Source of the DNA: SXPK01 sp041168165
Lineage (GTDB): Bacteria; Planctomycetota; UBA1135; UBA2386
DNA length: 8,442 bases
Direction: 5' to 3'
Assembly (NCBI GenBank): GCA_041168165.1
Contig: JBEELK010000302.1
Location: forward strand, 1 to 8,442
A program made the position numbers and the translations under genes. The notes under the pieces were generated by a model. It ran no database searches. It was given only the letters and a program-made list of their open reading frames with translations, and was not told the DNA's origin. Below are positions 1 through 5,551 of this stretch, piece by piece; the first letter of the stretch is position 1; each line of letters opens with the position of its first letter.

Positions 1-1126
1 CCATCGCGAACATCGGAGGCTCAGCTTCTTCCGTGATTTGGACTGCAGCGCCATCGCCTTGCGGCGCGCCCGACGCAGAACGGTCATCACGCGTCGGATC
101 GTCCCACTGCAGTTGGAACACGAGCCGGTTGTCGTCATGCACGGCGCGCACGCGGACCTCGAACACCGCTTCCTTGCGCCACCAGAGCGGCGCGAGCGGA
201 ATGCGCACCTGCTCTTCGTCATTCCACGCGATGTCGTCTGGATCGTTAGGAATGTCCGCTACGCGCGACGCACGAAGGTTGCGTCGCCACTGCACGTGAA
301 GCCCTGAGCTCCCGTCTACGATGCGTGAACGCACGTAGTCGACTAACAACGACGTCTCTGCGTCGGATAGATCCGTGGGCGGCATGCCCGCGCCAGGGAT
401 GCCCGCTCGAATGCGATGCGCGATCGCCTCACGCGTCGACTCGCCACGCAAGAACCCAGCGGTGAAGTCGCGCGGCCACTGCAATTCCGCAGCGCCTGCC
501 CACGCGATATCGGGCGTGCGGCCCTTGCCATCCTCGCCATGGCACGCTGCGCAATGGCGGCGATACAGCTGCTGGCCTGCTGACGCATTGGCATCGCTCA
601 TCGGCAACGGCGCAGGGGCGACAACCTTTTCCCCTGGGCTCATTCGGCGAACGGCTTCGGCGCGCACCTCTGCGTCCTTGGCGACGATGCCCATCGATGC
701 AGCATGCAGCGCGATGCGATCGGACATGCCATCGACGGCGAGCGAACGCACATGCGCGGCCAAGGCGCGCAAGTCGTCCTCGGGCATCCACGAGTACGCG
801 GGCATCGCGGAGCCAGGCATGCCGCGCTGCAGCATCGCAACGAGATCACCATCGGTCGGCACGCCGTTCTGCGTGCTCGCGAGCTTGAACACCCCGCTGC
901 GAAACGCGCGAGGCCGCGGGAACAACAGCGGCTTCACTGGCGTGTCCGCGTCCCCACGCAGTCCATGACAACCTGCGCAGTGTCGCTCGAATAGCGCGGC
1001 TCCATGCGTCACGACATCGCGCGGCTCGGAGGTCGAGCGGCAACCGCTGATGACTGCCACTGCGATCGCGATCAGAGCGATGGAGACCGCGCGCAACGAC
1101 GCGCGCATGGAGGTTGTTCGGAGCAT
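1..1126 (-). CDS. Dihaem cytochrome c lipoprotein with EB_dh-type haem domain (partial, C-terminus off left edge)
   Basis: Predicted extracytoplasmic electron-transfer lipoprotein; about 375 residues are visible and the frame runs open off the left edge. It starts at the ATG at 1126, preceded by AAGGTG with a 6-nt spacer. Residues 1-29 form a lipoprotein signal: basic N-terminus, hydrophobic run, then VISGC with Cys29 as lipidation site. Two class-I-like cytochrome c domains follow. The first has CAGCH at 50-54 and a candidate axial Met at 108; the second has CAACH at 192-196 and a later GMPP segment that could supply Met. From about residue 285 the sequence changes to a beta-rich domain with a VRVRAVHDDNRLVFQLQWDD segment and a GAAVQITEEAEPPMFAM segment. 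These match the family related to the haem-binding subunit of ethylbenzene and dimethylsulfide dehydrogenases (known family pattern). The redox partner is unknown and may lie further left. A second in-frame ATG at 1108 is less likely because it lacks the AAGGTG spacing. Confidence 0.88.
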   Translation of the reverse strand, partial: MLRTTSMRASLRAVSIALIAIAVAVISGCRSTSEPRDVVTHGAALFERHCAGCHGLRGDADTPVKPLLFPRPRAFRSGVFKLASTQNGVPTDGDLVAMLQRGMPGSAMPAYSWMPEDDLRALAAHVRSLAVDGMSDRIALHAASMGIVAKDAEVRAEAVRRMSPGEKVVAPAPLPMSDANASAGQQLYRRHCAACHGEDGKGRTPDIAWAGAAELQWPRDFTAGFLRGESTREAIAHRIRAGIPGAGMPPTDLSDAETSLLVDYVRSRIVDGSSGLHVQWRRNLRASRVADIPNDPDDIAWNDEEQVRIPLAPLWWRKEAVFEVRVRAVHDDNRLVFQLQWDDPTRDDRSASGAPQGDGAAVQITEEAEPPMFAM

Positions 1127-1259
1127 GCTGCGCACCTTGGGATTCCGCGGGAGCAACTCGGAGCAGCATCACGCTGCAGCAAGCAACCCGCCGTCTTCAC
1201 CTCTAAGGCACGCGCGCGCCGAACATGCCGAGCCCTCCTGCGGAGAGCGTGCGCGCATC

Positions 1260-1280
1260 AGTTCGTAGCTAGCTCGAACT
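1260..1280 (-). repeat. Near-perfect inverted repeat just after the GDSL gene, weak terminator candidate
   Basis: AGTTCG (1260-1265) is the exact reverse complement of CGAACT (1275-1280), and the centre contains the palindrome AGCTAGCT (1267-1274) plus one extra T at 1266. It lies 12 bp beyond the GDSL stop codon, in the 166-bp gap before the cytochrome gene on the same strand. A transcript could form a six-pair stem with a nine-base loop. No U-run follows, so a classical intrinsic terminator is not supported; it could equally be a protein-binding dyad. Apart from this, the gap 1127-1292 holds only the cytochrome ribosome site, a small GCAGC/GCTGC hairpin at 1163-1177 and no convincing promoter. 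Confidence 0.35.
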
Positions 1281-1292
1281 ACCGCCGATGGG

Positions 1293-2456
1293 TCAGTTGC
1301 CGAGCCGCAGAATTCCGCCGCTGGTCACCGCTGCAATCCCGGTCTCTGCGATGGCCAGGGTCTGCACGTAGATCGGCAATCCCGCGAGACGCTGATCCGC
1401 CGGCACAGGGAAGCTCCAGACAAAGCTGCCCGCCGCGTCCGCGATCGCGACCATGCGCAGATCCGTGAAGCGAGCGGGATCGACGAACAAGAACTCGTCG
1501 ATGTCCGTGAGCGGGATGGCGGCAGGCTCCAGTCCGATCATTCCGATCACGGGCGCCAACGCCGGCATGTCGTCCACCTCAAGCTGAAAGGTGGCGCCGA
1601 GCGTTGGGATCGGCGTCGCAGTCGACGGCTGCATGGTTGGACGACCCACGCCAGCGCCCGTGCCGTATTCGCTGTAGCACGGACTATTGAGGCTTGGCGC
1701 AGGCAGAACCTGCACGAGCGCTGCGAACAGGCGATCCGCGATGAACTGCTCGCCGAGCGCGTTGGGGTGCACTTGGTCCGCGAGGTGCGTCTGCACATCA
1801 AACCCGGTGTGCAGGTCGGCGATGCGCACGCCAGGCAACCCGGCGAGGCCATCGATCGCGGCGTTGACGGCGACAATGCCCTGGTCGAGGCCGTAGATCG
1901 GGCCAAGGCCGGCAGGCAGGCTCAGCGACGCATTCGGCACGAGCACGGCGGGCAGCGGCGGAATCTTCGCCACCACGATTTGCATGCTCGGGTCGTATTG
2001 CGGCGAACGCAGCACGTTGACGATGCCGCGCAAGAACGAGTCCGCGACCTGCGCAATCTGCGCAGACGTCATTTGGTAGAAGACCGTTCCCTTGATGACG
2101 TCGTTGGTGCCTAGCTGCACGACCGCGACATCCGCGTCGAACTGCGGCAGCGGCGCGAAGAGCTGGAAGCACACCTCGAACGTCGAGCTACCGCTGAAGC
2201 CGTAGTGGTCGAGGTCGTAGGTCGGATGCGCAGGAGCCCGGCCCCCGATCACGCCGTGGCGCGCGCCGACGAAGTCGAAGCAATAGCCTGCATCGTGAAG
2301 CAGCGTCCAAAGCGGCTGGCGATAGGACGGACGCTGCACGGTTCCCTCGGTGATCGAGTCGCCGACGAACACGATGCGCGTGCGCGGGTCTTGAGCAGCG
2401 AGATGCTCCGACGCAACGACGGAGGCCAACAGAGCAGAAACAAAGTGCCTGCGCAT
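1293..2456 (-). CDS. Secreted SGNH/GDSL-family hydrolase with C-terminal exoprotein tail
   Basis: 387 aa. It is a predicted exported SGNH hydrolase, acting as an esterase, lipase or carbohydrate deacetylase; the substrate cannot be read from sequence. Residues 1-22 form a signal peptide ending LAAQ before Asp23. The catalytic core spans about 26-250. Block I is VFVGDSITEG with nucleophile Ser34; block II Gly is near 89 (HYGFSGSS); block III is GTND at 116-119; block V is DQVHP with Asp227 and His230. All SGNH landmarks are therefore present. Residues about 252-387 form a second, mostly beta-like region with little charge, containing YGTGAGVG near 264 and ending in a Gly-rich strand; it resembles tails seen on many planctomycete secreted proteins (recollection, not searched). 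The ATG at 2456 is chosen because the signal peptide follows at once; no good Shine-Dalgarno precedes it. The same frame stays open a further 323 codons upstream, but that part is antisense to the nucleotidase gene. Confidence 0.9.
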   Translation of the reverse strand: MRRHFVSALLASVVASEHLAAQDPRTRIVFVGDSITEGTVQRPSYRQPLWTLLHDAGYCFDFVGARHGVIGGRAPAHPTYDLDHYGFSGSSTFEVCFQLFAPLPQFDADVAVVQLGTNDVIKGTVFYQMTSAQIAQVADSFLRGIVNVLRSPQYDPSMQIVVAKIPPLPAVLVPNASLSLPAGLGPIYGLDQGIVAVNAAIDGLAGLPGVRIADLHTGFDVQTHLADQVHPNALGEQFIADRLFAALVQVLPAPSLNSPCYSEYGTGAGVGRPTMQPSTATPIPTLGATFQLEVDDMPALAPVIGMIGLEPAAIPLTDIDEFLFVDPARFTDLRMVAIADAAGSFVWSFPVPADQRLAGLPIYVQTLAIAETGIAAVTSGGILRLGN

Positions 2457-2486
2457 GGAATCCAAGATAGTCAGTAGGGTTGCCTG

Positions 2487-2505
2487 CGCCAGACTTCGAC
2501 TGGCG
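2487..2505. repeat. Hairpin in the divergent GDSL/nucleotidase intergenic region
   Basis: CGCCAG (2487-2492) and CTGGCG (2500-2505) are perfect inverted repeats around a seven-base centre that contains TTCG. The element lies 30 bp upstream of the GDSL start codon, in the 132-bp region between two divergent genes. It could be an operator dyad or, if the GDSL transcript starts upstream of it, a 5' leader hairpin. No promoter could be placed to decide between these. Confidence 0.4.
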
Positions 2506-2528
2506 GGGCGGGATCGTCCACTCGCGAT

Positions 2529-2576
2529 CGGCTCGTTGGCAACGGAAACTTGCGTCCGAGCCGTCCCAGAGCCGAT
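2529..2576. repeat. One CGGCTC arm with two alternative GAGCCG partners upstream of the nucleotidase gene
   Basis: CGGCTCG at 2529-2535 is perfectly complementary to CGAGCCG at 2557-2563 (7 bp). The overlapping ATCGGCTC at 2527-2534 is perfectly complementary to GAGCCGAT at 2569-2576 (8 bp). The two GAGCCG copies are direct repeats 11 bp apart, about one helical turn. The last copy ends 12 bp before the chosen start codon at 2589. Two readings fit: a transcriptional operator with half-sites on one face of the helix, or a 5' leader that can form two mutually exclusive stems. Chance recurrence in GC-rich DNA is also possible. Confidence 0.4.
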
Positions 2577-2588
2577 TACATCTCGAGC

Positions 2589-4037
2589 ATGTCCGACCAC
2601 GACTTCCTGCCCCCAGCGCCGCTCCGGGTGTTCTGCAACCGGACCCTGAACATGCGCTCGATCCAGGCAATCGGCTTCGACATGGACTACACGCTCGTCC
2701 ACTACGACGAGGCGGAATGGGAGTCGCGCGCATACGCCCACGTGCAGCAACGACTGCTCGGCAAAGGGCTTCCGGTCGGCGGTCTGCAGTTCGACGCCGA
2801 ACTGTTCTCGCGCGGCCTCGTGATCGACCTCCAGCTCGGCAACCTCGTCAAAGCCAACCGTTTTGGCTACGTCGTCAGAGCTGCGCACGGCACGCAGATC
2901 CTGCCGCACGAAGAGCAGCGCCGGATCTACAGCCAAGTCTGGGTCGACCTGCACGAACCCCGCTGGGTGTTCTTGAACACGCTTTTCTCGCTGTCCGAGG
3001 CGTGCCTCTATGGCCAGATGGTCGAACTGCTCGACCGCGGAGAACTCGGAGAGATCGGCTACGGCGCGCTCTACGACCTCGTCAAGACGACGATGGACGC
3101 AGCGCATCTCGAAGGCGAACTGAAGGCCGAGGTGATCGCCGACCCCGAGCGCTTCGTCGACATCGACCCGCTGCTGCCGCAAGCGTTGATCGATCTCAAG
3201 CAAGCCGGCAAGCGCCTCTTCCTCGCGACCAACAGCGAGTGGCACTACACGAAGCCGATGATGGAGTTCTCGTTCGACCGCTTCTTGGGCAAGGGCGCCT
3301 GGGAGCAGTTGTTCGAGTTGACGATCGTGCAGTCGCGCAAGCCTTCGTTCTTCGATAGCGCGAGCCCGTTCTTTGGCATCGACAGCAAAGGCGAAGTCGT
3401 CGACGGCAAGCACGCGCTGCGCCAAGGCGGGCGCTATCGCGGCGGCAACGCGCGACTCGTGCAGGAGTATCTAGGCTGCGGCGGCGAGGCGATCCTCTAC
3501 GTCGGCGACCACATGTATGCCGACGTGCACGTGAGCAGTCGCATTCGTCGCTGGCGCACAGCGCTTGTGCTGCGCGAACTCGAGCGCGAGATCGCGCAAG
3601 AGCAGGACTTTGCGCAGCAGCAGCACGAGCTGCAGGACCTGATGCGCAAGAAGGAGCGACTCGACCGCGAGCAAGCGCTGCTTCGCCTGAGCTTGCAACG
3701 CGCAGAGAGACACCAACCGCTCCCGGAGGGGCTGCCATCGCACCTGATCCCGGGCGCACACGGGCTGCAGCCGATCCACGAGCGCCTTCGCGAACTGCGA
3801 CACGATGGCGAAGCGCTCGACCACAGCATCTCGCCCCTTGCGCGCAAGGCGTCCGAGCTCGGACATCTGCGCTGGGGACCATTGATGCGCGCCGGCAACG
3901 ACAAGAGCCAACTCGCGCGACAGATCGAGACGCACGCGGACCTCTACACGTCGCGCGTGTCGAACCTGTTCCACCTCACGCCGTTTGGCTATCTGCGCGC
4001 AGGCCGCGGCGTGCTGCCGCACGACGCCTCGCGGTGA
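2589..4037 (+). CDS. HAD-superfamily 5'-nucleotidase, cN-II (IMP/GMP-specific-like) type
   Basis: 482 aa, cytosolic, no signal peptide. Predicted to dephosphorylate purine nucleoside 5'-monophosphates, as known for the cN-II/NT5C2-like HAD family. Motif I is FDMDYTL with nucleophile Asp31 and acid/base Asp33; motif II is in TNS at 214-216; the motif III Lys is Lys251 (SRKPSFF); motif IV is GDHMYAD with Asp307 and Asp312. Between motifs I and II lies a large alpha-helical cap. Residues 328-374 are strongly charged and heptad-like, a likely coiled coil. The C-terminus carries the ADLYTSRVSNL and LPHD segments typical of bacterial members, and the length fits. The ATG at 2589 is preferred because the conserved NRTLNMRSIQAIGFDMDYT region follows shortly. 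An in-frame TTG at 2550 would add 13 residues; neither start has a clear Shine-Dalgarno. Substrate preference within the family is inferred. Confidence 0.93.
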   Translation: MSDHDFLPPAPLRVFCNRTLNMRSIQAIGFDMDYTLVHYDEAEWESRAYAHVQQRLLGKGLPVGGLQFDAELFSRGLVIDLQLGNLVKANRFGYVVRAAHGTQILPHEEQRRIYSQVWVDLHEPRWVFLNTLFSLSEACLYGQMVELLDRGELGEIGYGALYDLVKTTMDAAHLEGELKAEVIADPERFVDIDPLLPQALIDLKQAGKRLFLATNSEWHYTKPMMEFSFDRFLGKGAWEQLFELTIVQSRKPSFFDSASPFFGIDSKGEVVDGKHALRQGGRYRGGNARLVQEYLGCGGEAILYVGDHMYADVHVSSRIRRWRTALVLRELEREIAQEQDFAQQQHELQDLMRKKERLDREQALLRLSLQRAERHQPLPEGLPSHLIPGAHGLQPIHERLRELRHDGEALDHSISPLARKASELGHLRWGPLMRAGNDKSQLARQIETHADLYTSRVSNLFHLTPFGYLRAGRGVLPHDASR

Positions 4038-4457
4038 TCAGCGCAGCGGCTGCGCCCATGACTTGCTCGTGAGGGCAGGCTCTGCAGCCAACACTCGCGA
4101 CCCGTCTCTCGTCGCGCCGCCAACGCAGATCTGCCACGAGCCGCCAGTCGCGTCGAGGTAGCGAGCAAGCGCATCGCGCTCCCCCACCGAGAGGCGCTCC
4201 CATGTCGGCTGCGGCAGCACGATGCGACTCCCACTTGCTGCGTTGCCGACGCGGCTGCCCTTCATGGTCGCTGGTTGCGACGCAGCGATACGGACGAAGA
4301 GCGCCTCGCCATCGACCTCACCGGCAGCGTCACGATTGCGAGGATGCGGATCCCAGAACACCAGCACGCTCAGCGCCGCAGTGGCCAACGCCGCCACGAT
4401 CGCCAGCCACTGCACCACCGGGATGCCATGACCTTCGGATTGCTCGAAGCTTCTCAT
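4038..4457 (-). CDS. Small single-pass membrane protein of unknown function
   Basis: 139 aa. I do not recognise the family. A short hydrophilic N-terminus (1-11) is followed by one transmembrane helix at about 13-35, ending FWDPH. The remaining roughly 100 residues are soluble and probably outside the cytoplasm, though charge around the helix does not settle the topology. That domain contains WERLSVGERDALARYL at 86-101, then SWQICVGG at 107-114, which looks like a helix followed by a beta strand. There is one cysteine (111) and no haem or lipobox motif. The start at 4457 is well supported by AGGAG with a 6-nt spacer; a longer frame from 4514 lacks this. The gene is convergent with the nucleotidase, the two stop codons touching, and divergent from the phosphodiesterase lipoprotein, so it is probably transcribed alone. 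Confidence 0.75.
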   Translation of the reverse strand: MRSFEQSEGHGIPVVQWLAIVAALATAALSVLVFWDPHPRNRDAAGEVDGEALFVRIAASQPATMKGSRVGNAASGSRIVLPQPTWERLSVGERDALARYLDATGGSWQICVGGATRDGSRVLAAEPALTSKSWAQPLR

Positions 4458-4463
4458 GCGCAG

Positions 4464-4468
4464 CTCCT
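4464..4468 (-). promoter_or_regulatory. Strong Shine-Dalgarno AGGAG for the 4457 start
   Basis: On the minus strand AGGAG lies six bases before the ATG at 4457. This decides the start over the upstream in-frame possibility at 4514. The Hsp20 gene has the same five bases and the same spacing, whereas most other genes in the window lack such a site. Confidence 0.75.
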
Positions 4469-4516
4469 GACACACCGCGCGCCGAAACCGAATAGGGCGG
4501 CGCTCGCCCCCCATGT

Positions 4517-4559
4517 CGAAGCGAACGGATCAGCCCTTGATCCCATCGCGTCCGCTTCG
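4517..4559. repeat. Nested hairpin / dyad between divergent genes, next to the phosphodiesterase start
   Basis: Outer arms CGAAGCGAACG (4517-4527) and CGTCCGCTTCG (4549-4559) pair at 10 of 11 positions (A4524 against C4552 is the mismatch). Inside them GGATCA (4527-4532) and TGATCC (4538-4543) form a perfect six-pair stem with a five-base loop, leaving CATCG (4544-4548) unpaired on one side. G4527 can belong to either stem. The element ends 14 bp before the lipoprotein ATG at 4574 and about 60 bp upstream of the start of the divergent membrane protein gene. No T-run follows, so it is more likely an operator or a leader structure affecting translation than a terminator. It fills much of the 116-bp intergenic region. 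Confidence 0.5.
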
Positions 4560-4573
4560 TGTCCTTTCGGGAC

Positions 4574-5419
4574 ATGACGCGCAGTGAGATCCGCCCCCTG
4601 CCCTATGCCGCCGCTGCAATGGCCGCGCTGGCCGCAGCGTGCTCCGCGCCACCCAAGAGCGAGCCAAGACCCATGCGTTGGTTTGGCGCTGGATCAAAGG
4701 CGCATTCTCACAACGACTACGGCAGGTCGCACCCGCTCGAGGACGCGCTGCGCGAGGGCTTTCGCAGCGTTGAGGCCGACGTCTTCCTGCGCGATGGCGA
4801 ACTGCTCGTCGGCCACGACGAATGGATGCTGCATCCGCAGCGCACGTTGGAGCGCCTCTACCTCGATCCGCTGCGACAGCGCATCGAACAGAATGGCGGC
4901 TCGGTGCACGGCGACGGCGAGACCTTCTTGCTGCTCGTCGACATCAAGCGCGACAGCGCCAAGGTCTACGCGCGCCTTCGCGAAGCGCTCGCAGGACGAA
5001 CCTCGCATCTGACGCGCTTCGCGAACGACGCGATCGAACCCGGCGCGATCACCATCGTGCTGTCGGGTGACCGCCCCACTGCGATCGTCGCAGCAGAACC
5101 CGTGCGCTACGTCGCAATCGATGGTCGCATCCGAGACCTCGAGCAAGACACGCCGCGCAATCTCGTGCCGCTCGTCAGCGACGCATGGGCAAACGCATTC
5201 CCGAGCCGCTCGGTGGACCCGATGCCGGAGGAAGAAGCCGCGCGCCTTGCCGAACTCGCGCAGCGTGCGCACGCAGACGGTCGCATGCTGCGGTTCTGGG
5301 GCGCGCCGGATCGCGTGGAGTCGTGGTACGCGCAGCAGCTCGGGAACGTCGACTGGATCGGAACAGACCGGCCAAAGGACCTCGCGCGCTGGTTGCGCGA
5401 ACAAGCTGCCGCACGCTGA
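4574..5419 (+). CDS. Lipoprotein, PI-PLC/glycerophosphodiester phosphodiesterase-like
   Basis: 281 aa, predicted TIM-barrel phosphodiesterase anchored outside the cytoplasmic membrane. The N-terminus MTRSEIRPLPY is followed by an alanine-rich hydrophobic run ending ALAAAC, giving Cys23 as probable lipidation site (an acceptable though not ideal lipobox). Catalytic-type residues follow the class pattern: HSHNDY with His44 and His46, Glu67 and Asp69 in SVEADV, His81-Asp82 in LLVGHDEW, then LLLVDIKRD with Asp123 and Lys125. The C-terminal RFWGAPD and WIGTDRP (about 261-267) are typical closing barrel segments in GDPD-like proteins. Known members cleave glycerophosphodiesters, phosphoinositides or related head groups; the substrate here is undetermined. 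ATG 4574 is chosen because the lipoprotein signal starts there; a GTG at 4559 is in frame but sits inside the inverted repeat. The next gene begins 132 bp later on the same strand. Confidence 0.87.
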   Translation: MTRSEIRPLPYAAAAMAALAAACSAPPKSEPRPMRWFGAGSKAHSHNDYGRSHPLEDALREGFRSVEADVFLRDGELLVGHDEWMLHPQRTLERLYLDPLRQRIEQNGGSVHGDGETFLLLVDIKRDSAKVYARLREALAGRTSHLTRFANDAIEPGAITIVLSGDRPTAIVAAEPVRYVAIDGRIRDLEQDTPRNLVPLVSDAWANAFPSRSVDPMPEEEAARLAELAQRAHADGRMLRFWGAPDRVESWYAQQLGNVDWIGTDRPKDLARWLREQAAAR

Positions 5420-5478
5420 CGTGCGCGGTTCCTCGACCACTTCGGTTGCGCCAAAGGGATCCGAATAGCCCATGCCTC

Positions 5479-5488
5479 TTGGGCCCAA
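5479..5488. repeat. 10-bp perfect palindrome TTGGGCCCAA in the 5420-5551 gap
   Basis: The 132-bp gap between the phosphodiesterase and the next gene contains this self-complementary decamer about 64 bp before the downstream start. GCCCAT (5468-5473) also recurs inverted as ATGGGC (5517-5522). No promoter or terminator could be recognised. The palindrome could be a binding site or chance. Confidence 0.25.
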
Positions 5489-5551
5489 TGTCTCACGACT
5501 TGGGGCTGCGGTGCATATGGGCAAAGGTGCGCTTCGACCTAGCTTCCGTGC

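Noticed and set aside
375..968. A 197-codon plus-strand frame opposite the cytochrome gene
   Set aside because: The minus strand encodes two CxxCH haem motifs and a lipoprotein signal in one uninterrupted frame, so the plus-strand frame is a shadow.
2550..2588. TTG start adding 13 residues to the nucleotidase
   Set aside because: The added residues are not family-like and there is only a weak GGA before the TTG; the ATG at 2589 fits the family N-terminus. It cannot be fully excluded.
2457..2588. Promoters for the divergent GDSL and nucleotidase genes (for example TTGGCA at 2536-2541)
   Set aside because: TTGGCA is a good -35 match, but no acceptable -10 lies at the right spacing; other hexamer pairs match about half the consensus at best.
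2457..3425. A 323-codon open extension upstream of the GDSL gene, in the same frame on the minus strand
   Set aside because: It is antisense to the nucleotidase, whose HAD motifs prove the plus strand is coding. The extension has shadow composition (Arg, Val, Glu, Ala rich) and places the GDSL signal peptide in mid-protein.
4559..4573. GTG start adding five residues to the phosphodiesterase lipoprotein
   Set aside because: The GTG lies within the inverted repeat with no Shine-Dalgarno, and the lipoprotein signal begins naturally at the ATG at 4574.
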